In this document: positions 1 through 5,612 of the stretch, in pieces
Numbering within the stretch: the stretch's first letter is position 1
Layout: each line of letters starts with the position of its first letter
The notes under the pieces: generated by a model
Database searches by the model: none
What the model was told of the DNA's origin: nothing
Seen by the model: the letters and a program-made list of their open reading frames with translations, nothing else
Translations under genes and position numbers: made by a program
From: Frankiales bacterium
GTDB lineage: Bacteria; Actinomycetota; Actinomycetes; Mycobacteriales; SCTD01
Length of the DNA stretch: 7,696 bases
Assembly: GCA_025965755.1 (NCBI GenBank)
Contig: JAOPWI010000176.1
Location: 1-7,696, forward strand
Direction of reading: 5' to 3'

Positions 1-222
1 CGCTGCCGAGTCGGCGGCAGCGGGCTCGGCACCAGCGGGGTCGGCCTCGGCGTCGCGTGCCGGCTCCGCCAGCTCGGGCGGGTGCGCCGGAGCCTTGGTC
101 AGGACGACGGGGTTCGCGGGCGCCGGCGCCACCGGGCGCGCCGGAACATCGGGGTCGGGGACGGGGACGGGATCGGGGACGGACACGGGGTCGGGGACGG
201 ACACGGGATCGGGGACGGACAC
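1..222 (-). CDS. Probable second Mce-associated protein (N-terminal 74 residues; runs off left edge)
   Basis: An open minus-strand frame starts 9 nt after the preceding stop and reaches the left edge with no stop. Only 74 residues are visible. The GTG at 222 is chosen because AGAGG at 228-232, overlapping the upstream stop codon, lies 5 nt before it. In-frame GTGs at 204 and 186 are alternatives. The visible part is low complexity: VSVPDP three times, then VPVPDP, then a Pro/Ala-rich stretch with a small PVVLTKAP segment, then an Ala/Glu/Asp-rich stretch. No membrane helix appears before the edge. Many mce operons carry two consecutive Mce-associated proteins, and some have long disordered Pro/Ala/acidic N-termini before the membrane helix, so that is the best guess. 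The family assignment rests on position, not on any recognisable domain. That it is coding is supported by the ribosome site, spacing and an open GC-biased frame. Confidence 0.65.
   Translation of the reverse strand, partial: MSVPDPVSVPDPVSVPDPVPVPDPDVPARPVAPAPANPVVLTKAPAHPPELAEPARDAEADPAGAEPAAADSAA
151..222 (-). repeat. 18-bp tandem repeat, four units, at the start of the left-edge gene
   Basis: Minus-strand unit GTGTCCGTCCCCGAYCCC occurs three times (205-222, 187-204, 169-186), differing only at the Y base, plus a diverged fourth unit (151-168). It encodes VSVPDP three times and VPVPDP once. The plus strand of the same stretch carries nine runs of three or four G between 151 and 214. Confidence 0.95.
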
Positions 223-227
223 GGCAG

Positions 228-232
228 CCTCT
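228..232 (-). promoter_or_regulatory. Ribosome binding site of the left-edge gene
   Basis: AGAGG on the minus strand, its first base being the last base of the upstream stop codon, with a 5-nt spacer to the GTG at 222. It favours the first of the three repeat-borne GTG codons as the start. Confidence 0.55.
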
Positions 233-798
233 CAGCCGACGAACTGCAGCGAGGAGGTGAGCCAGCGGTCGCCCACGTGGTCCAGCTCGAGCTGCATGCG
301 GTAGTTGCGGTTCTGGCCGTCCGGCACGCTCTTGTTGCGCACCAGGCTGTCGACGACGACGACCGCGGTGGCGGCGTCCTCGTCGGCACGCACCAGGCCG
401 GCGTCGAGCACCCGGCCCTCGGCGCGGACCTCGTTCTCGGTGAGCACCTGCTTGAGCCGCTCGGCCTGGGCCGCGAACTCGGTGCGGAACTGGCCGGACG
501 CCCCCGCCAGCACCAGGTCCAGGTCGCGCTGCAGGTCGGTGCCGTCGACCGAGGTGAGGTTCAGCGCCTGCTGGCGGGCGGCCTGCAGCGCGGCGTCGCG
601 ATCCTGCGCGCGCTGCTCGGCCGCGCGTACCCGCAGGCCGAACACGACCGACGCGGCCACGAGCGCCGCGATGAGCACCAGCCAGAGCGTCATCCCGACG
701 GAGCCGCCGAGCACGGCCCGCAGGCCGCCGAGCATGCCGGTCGGGCCCGGCCGCTCCGGCGCGGCCTCCGACGCGGCCTCCGACGTCTGCGCGCTCAT
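232..798 (-). CDS. Mce-associated single-pass membrane protein
   Basis: A 188-residue protein of the Mce-associated (Mas) type that commonly follows mceF in actinobacterial mce operons and is thought to stabilise or accessorise the transporter. It has an acidic, Ala/Pro-rich cytoplasmic N-terminus (1-20), one transmembrane helix (about 34-56), a short coiled or helical region (about 58-80), and an extracytoplasmic domain. That domain contains ALNLTSVDGTDLQRDLDLVL (78-97), ATGEF-like ASGQFRTEF (100-108), and a C-terminal strand region ending YRMQLELDHVGDRWLTSSLQ (166-185), all typical of the family, whose fold resembles VirB8/NTF2-like domains. There are no cysteines. The ATG at 798 is preferred because of the 4-nt ATGA overlap with mceF and GGCGGG at 802-807. 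A GTG at 828 is in frame but would add ten residues and overlap mceF by 34 nt. No enzymatic role is expected. Confidence 0.88.
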   Translation of the reverse strand: MSAQTSEAASEAAPERPGPTGMLGGLRAVLGGSVGMTLWLVLIAALVAASVVFGLRVRAAEQRAQDRDAALQAARQQALNLTSVDGTDLQRDLDLVLAGASGQFRTEFAAQAERLKQVLTENEVRAEGRVLDAGLVRADEDAATAVVVVDSLVRNKSVPDGQNRNYRMQLELDHVGDRWLTSSLQFVG

Positions 799-2183
799 GA
801 GCCCGCCAGCGGGCCGAGCAGCAGCCACTCCCAGGAGCGCCCACCGAAGATCTTCTGCGCGCCGGCCGTGGAGCCGATGACCAGGATCTTGCCGTCGGCC
901 GTGATGGCCCGGCCCGACGTCGGGTCGTAGTCGGCGAGCGTCACGGTGTCCAGGTCCCGTCCGGACGCGTCCGGGTCCGAGGACGACGACGAGGAGGAGG
1001 ACGAGGAGGGCTGGGCGGTCGCGCCGCCGCCACCGCTGCCGGCCGCCCGGCCGCCCCGGCTCTCCGGGAAGGGCTGGTTGCCCCGGGCGTACTCGGCGTT
1101 GCGCGCGCCACGGACGTTGGTCGGGCCCCTGCCGGTCTCGGCGCAGTACGCGTTCAGGTTCGGCGTGCGCAGGGTCGTGTCCTGCGGCGGGCGCTTGGTG
1201 GTCGACTCGTAGCCGTCCTCGCAGACCGGGGGCGCGCTGTCGGTGACCAGACCGAAGTGGGCCGTGCCGTCGCCGGGGGTGACCGTGAAGCCCCCGGCCA
1301 CCACGTTGGGATAGGTCACCAGGATCTGGCGCAGCTGCGGAATGCGGACCTGCTGCACCTGAGCCGTCGAGATGAGGTTGTCGAGCAGGACCGGCAGCGC
1401 CGTGCGGTTGGCCTGCAGCACCCCCTCGAGCTCGGCGGCGCTGCGGGTGCCGTTGGCGTACAGCGCCCGGAAGTCCGGGTCGCTGGCCCGCAGCTGCCCC
1501 GTCAGCGAGCGCAGGTCGCGGCTGAAGCTCTGGAACTGGCCGGCTGTCTCGTTCTGCGTGCGCAGCACGGTGTTGCCGTCACGGATGAGCGCGATGGTCT
1601 CCGGCAGCGCGTCGGTGGCGGCCTGCGTGAGCGAGTCGCCCGCATCGACGAGCCGCTGCAGGTCATCGCCGGCGCCGTCGAAGGCGGTGCCCAGCTCGTC
1701 GAGCACGATCGCGAGGTCGTCGAGATCGACGCTGGTCACGAGCTTGTCCAGGTTGACCAGCAGCTCGGTCGGCTGGATCGGGATCTCGGTGTTGCCCAGC
1801 GGGATGACGTCGCCCTGCCCGAGATAGGGGCCTGCCTCGGCCTCGGGCTGCAGGTCGACGAACTGCTCGCCCACCGCGGAGCGGTTGCCCACGACCGCGC
1901 GGACCTTCGCGGGCACCTTGGTGCCGTTCTCGATGAGCATCGCGACCCGGACGCCCTCCTTGCGCAGCGTCAGCGGGCCGACCTTTCCGATGCCGACCCC
2001 GCGGTAGGTGACCTCGGCGCCGGTGAAGATGCCGCCGGAGTCGACGAAGTCGGCGGACACCTCGTAGTCGCTGTCGACCACGAGCCGCCCCAGGTCGGCG
2101 TAGCGGGCGCCCGTGAAGGCCAGGCCGGCCACCGCGATGAGCGCGAAGACCAGGAGCTGGAACTTCGTCTGGCGGGTGATCAC
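795..2183 (-). CDS. mceF: MceF, MCE-family lipid-transport subunit F
   Basis: Sixth and longest Mce subunit, 462 residues from a GTG start. It has an N-terminal membrane helix (about 8-25), then an MCE domain (about 39-112) with GIFTGAEVTYRGVGIGKVG (51-69) and AVGEQFVDLQP (103-113), both characteristic of MceF, and IPIQPTELLVNLDKL (134-148) just after it. The helical region runs to about 290. A conserved-looking YPNVVAGGF (291-299) and a cysteine-bearing region (Cys321, Cys347) follow. The C-terminal part is low complexity: Gly-rich (about 383-387), then ten serines (393-402). It ends in a more ordered segment with YDPTSG and DGKILVIG and the terminal GRSWEWLLLGPL (448-459). The start at 2183 overlaps the mceE stop (GTGA) and has GGAGG at 2190-2194 with a 6-nt spacer. 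The stop overlaps the next gene (ATGA). Confidence 0.95.
   Translation of the reverse strand: MITRQTKFQLLVFALIAVAGLAFTGARYADLGRLVVDSDYEVSADFVDSGGIFTGAEVTYRGVGIGKVGPLTLRKEGVRVAMLIENGTKVPAKVRAVVGNRSAVGEQFVDLQPEAEAGPYLGQGDVIPLGNTEIPIQPTELLVNLDKLVTSVDLDDLAIVLDELGTAFDGAGDDLQRLVDAGDSLTQAATDALPETIALIRDGNTVLRTQNETAGQFQSFSRDLRSLTGQLRASDPDFRALYANGTRSAAELEGVLQANRTALPVLLDNLISTAQVQQVRIPQLRQILVTYPNVVAGGFTVTPGDGTAHFGLVTDSAPPVCEDGYESTTKRPPQDTTLRTPNLNAYCAETGRGPTNVRGARNAEYARGNQPFPESRGGRAAGSGGGGATAQPSSSSSSSSSSDPDASGRDLDTVTLADYDPTSGRAITADGKILVIGSTAGAQKIFGGRSWEWLLLGPLAGS
978..1007 (-). repeat. Serine codon run in mceF
   Basis: Ten consecutive TCC/TCG codons encode Ser393-402 of MceF. The codons are mixed rather than one repeated trinucleotide, so the tract looks kept at the protein level. 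It joins a Gly-rich stretch to an acidic DPD segment and probably acts as a flexible linker ahead of the conserved C-terminal motif. Confidence 0.85.
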
Positions 2184-3394
2184 GTGAGGCCTCCGAGCAG
2201 CAGCCCGAGCAGGTCGGAGCGGTCCGCCGACAGGGGCCCGGGCACGCCGGGCGCCTTGGGAAGCAGCGGAGCCCCGGTCGGGACCGGAACCGGCACGGAG
2301 GGTACGGCGGGCGCCCGGGGGATGCCGCCGCCGGGCAGTGGCGGCACCGACAGGGTCGGCAGCGGCACCGGCACGGAGGGCACCGGCAGCGGCAGGCCGG
2401 TGTTGTTCTCCAGCGTCAGCAGGTTGGCGTCGACGGTGAGGAACAGGTTGGCGTAGTCGCCCTTGATGCCCTCCGAGACGGTGCGCGGGAACGGGTAGGT
2501 CGTCAGCAGCTCGAGCGAGCGCGGCAGGTCGCGGCCGGCCTCGTTGAGGTTGCGCAGGATCGGCTCCAGCGCCCGCAGGTCGGCCACGGTGTTGCGCTGC
2601 GACGCCGAGATGACCCGGGTGGCGACGTCGCCGAGGCGGTCGAGGCCCTGCAGCACCTGGACCAGGCCCTGGCGCTGCTCGGTCAGCACGGCGCTGCCGC
2701 GCGGGATGTCGCGCAGGGCCACCGCGAAGGTCTGCCGCTGGTCGGCCAGCCGCGCGGTGAGCCGGTCCAGGCCGTCCAGCGCGCGGACGATCTGCTGCTT
2801 CTGCTCGTCCAGCCCACCGACGAACGTGTCGAGCTGGGTCAGCACGTCCTTGATCTCGCTCTCGCGGCCCTCGAGGGCGTTGACCAGCTCCCGGTTGATC
2901 GTCTGGAGCTGCTCGAGGCTGCCGCCGTTGAGGACCAGCGACAGGGCCGACAGCACCTCCTCGATCTCGGTGCCGCGCACGGTGCGGGCCAGCGGGATCA
3001 GGTCGCCGTCCCGCAGGCGGCCCCGGGCCGGCTCGTCGGTCGGCCGGTCCAGGCTGACGAACTTCTCGCCGAGCAGCGAGGTCTGGCGCAGGCTGGCCCG
3101 GGCGTTGGCCGGCAGCACGACGTCCGGGCGCACCCGCACCTTCACCCGGGCGGTGAAGCCGTCCAGGGAGATGTCGCTGACCGAGCCGACGGTCACGTCG
3201 TCGACCTTGACGGCCGACTGGCGCACCAGGTCCAGCACGTCGGTGTACTCGACGGTCACCTCGTAGGCGTCGCTGCCGGTCGCCTCGCCGCCCGGAAGCG
3301 GGAAGCTGGCCGCGCCCTCGAACTTGCAGCCGGTCAGGACGACCGAGCCGGCAGCGACGAGGACGGCGAGCCGCCAGAGCCGGGTGGCGGTCAT
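2180..3394 (-). CDS. mceE: MceE, MCE-family lipoprotein subunit E (LprK-like)
   Basis: Fifth Mce subunit, 404 residues, the lipid-anchored member of the hexamer (counterpart of mycobacterial LprK/Mce1E). A basic N-terminus and hydrophobic stretch end in lipobox LTGC (cysteine 23, the only cysteine). FPLPGG (31-36), typical of MceE, precedes the MCE domain (about 43-118; DVLDLVRQSAVKVDDVTVG at 52-70, SLLGEKFVSL at 106-115). Residues about 177-260 contain four near-regular helical units of about 21-22 residues beginning ESEI, QKQQI, QRQTF and QRQGL. A conserved NLFLTVDANL-type segment (316-325) leads into a Pro/Val-rich tail (about 332-388) with repeated PSVPVP, and the protein ends DRSDLLGLLLGG. 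The ATG at 3394 overlaps the mceD stop (ATGA) and has GGAGG seven nt upstream. The end overlaps mceF by 4 nt. Confidence 0.95.
   Translation of the reverse strand: MTATRLWRLAVLVAAGSVVLTGCKFEGAASFPLPGGEATGSDAYEVTVEYTDVLDLVRQSAVKVDDVTVGSVSDISLDGFTARVKVRVRPDVVLPANARASLRQTSLLGEKFVSLDRPTDEPARGRLRDGDLIPLARTVRGTEIEEVLSALSLVLNGGSLEQLQTINRELVNALEGRESEIKDVLTQLDTFVGGLDEQKQQIVRALDGLDRLTARLADQRQTFAVALRDIPRGSAVLTEQRQGLVQVLQGLDRLGDVATRVISASQRNTVADLRALEPILRNLNEAGRDLPRSLELLTTYPFPRTVSEGIKGDYANLFLTVDANLLTLENNTGLPLPVPSVPVPLPTLSVPPLPGGGIPRAPAVPSVPVPVPTGAPLLPKAPGVPGPLSADRSDLLGLLLGGLT
2190..2194 (-). promoter_or_regulatory. Ribosome binding site of mceF
   Basis: GGAGG on the minus strand inside the 3' end of mceE, 6 nt before the GTG at 2183. 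It supports GTG initiation here. Confidence 0.7.
2289..2380 (-). repeat. Direct repeat pair in the Pro/Val-rich tail of mceE
   Basis: The plus-strand 14-mer accggcacggaggg occurs at 2289-2302 and 2367-2380, 78 nt (26 codons) apart and in the same frame. Each copy encodes PSVPV in the MceE tail. It marks internal duplication in a low-complexity linker. Confidence 0.8.
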
Positions 3395-4587
3395 CGGCCG
3401 CCCTCCAGGATGCCGCCGAGGGTCAGGTCGGGGCGGTCGGACGCCGGCTCGGCGACCGGACGGGAGCTCGACGGCCCGGTCGCCGGGGCGCCCGAGGGCG
3501 CCGCCCTGCTGCTCGACGGCACGCCCGGCACGCCCGCCGGCACCGGGAGGCCGCCGAGCAGGCGGGAGATCTGGGCGCAGACCGACTCCGGCTGCCCCGC
3601 CGCGGTGAGAACGGCGCAGATCGGGTTCGCCTCGGTCCGCGCGGCGTTGTTGTCACGGGTGTCCAGCGTGCCCGAGCGCGGGTTGTAGGCCAGCTGCAGG
3701 TTGGACAGCGCGGCCGGCGAGACGTCGAGGAACTCCTCGAGCGCCTTCTTCTGCGTGACGAGCACCCGGGTCACGGAGGCGAGGTCCTTCACGTTGGCGG
3801 TCAGGTCCCTGCTGTTCGCCCGGACGAAGGTGGCCACCTCCGCGAGCGCGATCGAGAGCTGCTTGACCGCGGTGGCCAGGTCCTCCTTCTCCCCCTCGAG
3901 CTGGGCGGCGACCTGGCTGAGGTCGCTGTTGAAGCGGCGCACGGTGGCGTCGTTCCTGGCCAGCACCGTGGTGAAGTCCTGCAGGTTGCGCACGGTGCCG
4001 AACAGGTCGTCACGCTGGTTGTCGAGCGTGCCGACCGCCTGCGACAGGTCCTTCAGGGTCGTGTTGAGCGCCTGGCCGTTGCCCGCGAGGTTCTTGGCGC
4101 CGACGTCGAGCAGGTCGTTCAGGGCGCCGTCCTTGTTGGCGCCCTCCGGCCCGAGCGCGATGTTGAGCGTGTTGAACGCCTCGTAGATCGCGTCCAGCTC
4201 GACCGGCACCGCGGTGCGCTCGCGCTCGAGCTCGGCGCCGCTGGCCAGCACCGGGCCGCCGGCGTAGACGGGCGTGAGCTGCACGTAGCGGTCCGAGACG
4301 ATGGACGGCGCCACGAGCAGCGCCTTGGCGTCCGCCGGGATCTTGTACTTCGCGTCGTACGTCATGTCGATCTTGACGGTCCGGCCCTGCGGCGTGATCT
4401 TGGTGACCTCGCCGATCCGGATGCCGAGCAGCCGGACGTCGCTCTTGACGTAGACGCCGATGGCGCGGTCGAAGCTGGCCGAGAGGGTCTTCAGCTCCGG
4501 GCCGCCGGTCAGGCCGCAGCCGGCCAGGCCGCCGGCCAGCGCGAGCCCGACGACGCCCGCCAGGAGCCGGGCTGCGAGGCGGGTCAC
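3391..4587 (-). CDS. mceD: MceD, MCE-family subunit D, predicted lipoprotein
   Basis: Fourth Mce subunit, 398 residues from a GTG start. The start at 4587 is chosen because it overlaps the mceC stop by 4 nt (GTGA), has GGGAG at 4594-4598 six nt upstream, and begins a clean signal sequence. The reading frame stays open a further 1.1 kb upstream through mceC, but that part translates to Arg/Pro/Gly-rich nonsense. The N-terminus is a short basic, hydrophobic signal peptide ending in lipobox LAGC (cysteine 24), so the protein is probably lipid-anchored. The MCE domain spans about 32-107 (SDVRLLGIRIGEV at 49-61, SDRYVQLTP at 98-106), followed by ERTAVPVELDAIYEAF (123-138), typical of subunit D. 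Residues about 190-290 are helical with a 21-25-residue repeat. Cysteines 324 and 337 sit in NPICAVL and SVCAQI. A Pro/Ser/Ala-rich tail ends with DLTLGGILEGG. Subunit D is recognised by sequence and by position. Confidence 0.93.
   Translation of the reverse strand: MTRLAARLLAGVVGLALAGGLAGCGLTGGPELKTLSASFDRAIGVYVKSDVRLLGIRIGEVTKITPQGRTVKIDMTYDAKYKIPADAKALLVAPSIVSDRYVQLTPVYAGGPVLASGAELERERTAVPVELDAIYEAFNTLNIALGPEGANKDGALNDLLDVGAKNLAGNGQALNTTLKDLSQAVGTLDNQRDDLFGTVRNLQDFTTVLARNDATVRRFNSDLSQVAAQLEGEKEDLATAVKQLSIALAEVATFVRANSRDLTANVKDLASVTRVLVTQKKALEEFLDVSPAALSNLQLAYNPRSGTLDTRDNNAARTEANPICAVLTAAGQPESVCAQISRLLGGLPVPAGVPGVPSSSRAAPSGAPATGPSSSRPVAEPASDRPDLTLGGILEGGR
3401..3406 (-). promoter_or_regulatory. 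Ribosome binding site of mceE
   Basis: GGAGGG on the minus strand lies inside the end of mceD, 6 nt before the ATG at 3394. It is among the strongest ribosome sites in the operon and fixes the start. Confidence 0.7.
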
Positions 4588-5612
4588 CGCGTGCTCCCGC
4601 GGGATCCGCTGCCGCCGGAGGTGCCCGAGGTCGTCGGCGGCTTGCCGTCGCCGAACGTGCCGGGCTCGAAGCCCGTCGGGTTGGTGAAGTTCTGGACGAG
4701 CGTGTCGAACCAGCGGCCGTTGCCCAGGTTGTTGCCGAACAGCCGGACGAAGACCGGCAGGCGGACCAGCGCCTTGTCCAGGTTGGCCTGGTTGTTGCGC
4801 AGCACCGTCACGACGCCGCGCAGGCGGGCCAGCGCGGGAGCCAGCGTGGCGCGGTTCTCGCGGGTGAGCGCGATGAGCTGCTCGGACAGCGCCGTGGTGC
4901 TGGTGAGCAGCTGGTCGATGACCTGCCGGCGACGGCGGAGCTCGTCGAGCACCAGCGAGGTGTCGGACAGGATCGCCACCAGATCCTGGTCGCGCGCGGC
5001 GAGCACCTCGGTGACGCCGCGGCTGCGGTCGAGCAGCCGCCGCAGCTCGGCATCCCGGGTCGCGATCGTGCGGGAGAGCCGGGACAGGCCCTCGAGCGTG
5101 CCGCGGACCTCGTCCGGGGTGTCCCGGAACGTGTCGGCCAGCGTCGTGAAGGAGCGGGCCAGCTGCCCGGAGTCGATCTCCCCCACCGTGGTCGCCAGGC
5201 CCTGAAAGGCGTCGGTGATGTCGTACGGGGAGGTCGTGCGGTCCAGCGGGATGACGTCGTCCGGCTCCATCTGTCCCGGCCCGTCCGGCGTCAGCGACAG
5301 GAACTTGCGGCCCAGGACCGTCTTGATCCGGATGTCGGCGCGGGTGGCCAGCCCCAGCCGGGCGCCCTTGACCCGCATCTTCACCCTGACGCGGTCGCCG
5401 GCCAGGTCGGTCGCGATGACCTTGCCGACCTTGACCCCGGCCACGCGCACCTCGTCGTTCGGGCGCAGCCCGGCAGCCTCGGAGAACTCGGCGGCGTAGG
5501 TGTCGCCGCCGATGAACCGGTCGAGGGTGAAGGCGGTGGCCAGCAGCCCCAGGATCGCGGCGATGCCGATCAGGCCGATGATGGTGGTGTTCATCTCGCG
5601 GAACGGCTTCAT
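4584..5612 (-). CDS. mceC: MceC, MCE-family lipid-transport subunit C
   Basis: Third Mce subunit, 342 residues. One N-terminal transmembrane helix (about 9-29) is followed by an MCE domain (about 38-109) with GLRPNDEVRVAGVKVGKV (48-65) and VLGRKFLSL (99-107). The sequence VIPLDRTTSPYDI (120-132), just after the MCE domain, fits the family. Residues about 184-286 form a helical region with a 21-25-residue repeat, each unit opening with a charged patch (TRDAEL, ARDQDL, RRRQVI, TRENRA). The C-terminus is a short Gly/Ser/Thr tail (about 323-342) without the hydrophobic end motif seen in A, D, E and F. There is no cysteine in the whole protein. The ATG at 5612 is preferred over the internal Met7 because a good GAGG lies at 5621-5624 with an 8-nt spacer and the codon abuts the mceB stop (TGATG). 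The end overlaps mceD by 4 nt. Confidence 0.95.
   Translation of the reverse strand: MKPFREMNTTIIGLIGIAAILGLLATAFTLDRFIGGDTYAAEFSEAAGLRPNDEVRVAGVKVGKVIATDLAGDRVRVKMRVKGARLGLATRADIRIKTVLGRKFLSLTPDGPGQMEPDDVIPLDRTTSPYDITDAFQGLATTVGEIDSGQLARSFTTLADTFRDTPDEVRGTLEGLSRLSRTIATRDAELRRLLDRSRGVTEVLAARDQDLVAILSDTSLVLDELRRRRQVIDQLLTSTTALSEQLIALTRENRATLAPALARLRGVVTVLRNNQANLDKALVRLPVFVRLFGNNLGNGRWFDTLVQNFTNPTGFEPGTFGDGKPPTTSGTSGGSGSRGSTR
4594..4598 (-). promoter_or_regulatory. Ribosome binding site of mceD
   Basis: GGGAG on the minus strand, within the end of mceC, with a 6-nt spacer to the GTG at 4587. It supports this start against the much longer open frame that continues upstream. Confidence 0.6.

Noticed and set aside
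799..828. Ten-residue N-terminal extension of the Mce-associated protein from GTG 828
   Set aside because: It would create a 34-nt overlap with mceF, whereas the ATG at 798 gives the ATGA junction seen elsewhere in the operon.
82..930. Plus-strand open frame of 282 codons opposite the Mce-associated gene
   Set aside because: Arg/His/Gly-rich, repeat-driven translation opposite two coding genes; no ribosome site or domain supports it.
1257..2456. Plus-strand open frame of 399 codons opposite mceF and mceE
   Set aside because: It is antisense to two clear MCE genes, its translation is low-complexity Gly/Ala/Arg/Asp with no recognisable domain, and long empty frames opposite genes are expected at this GC content.
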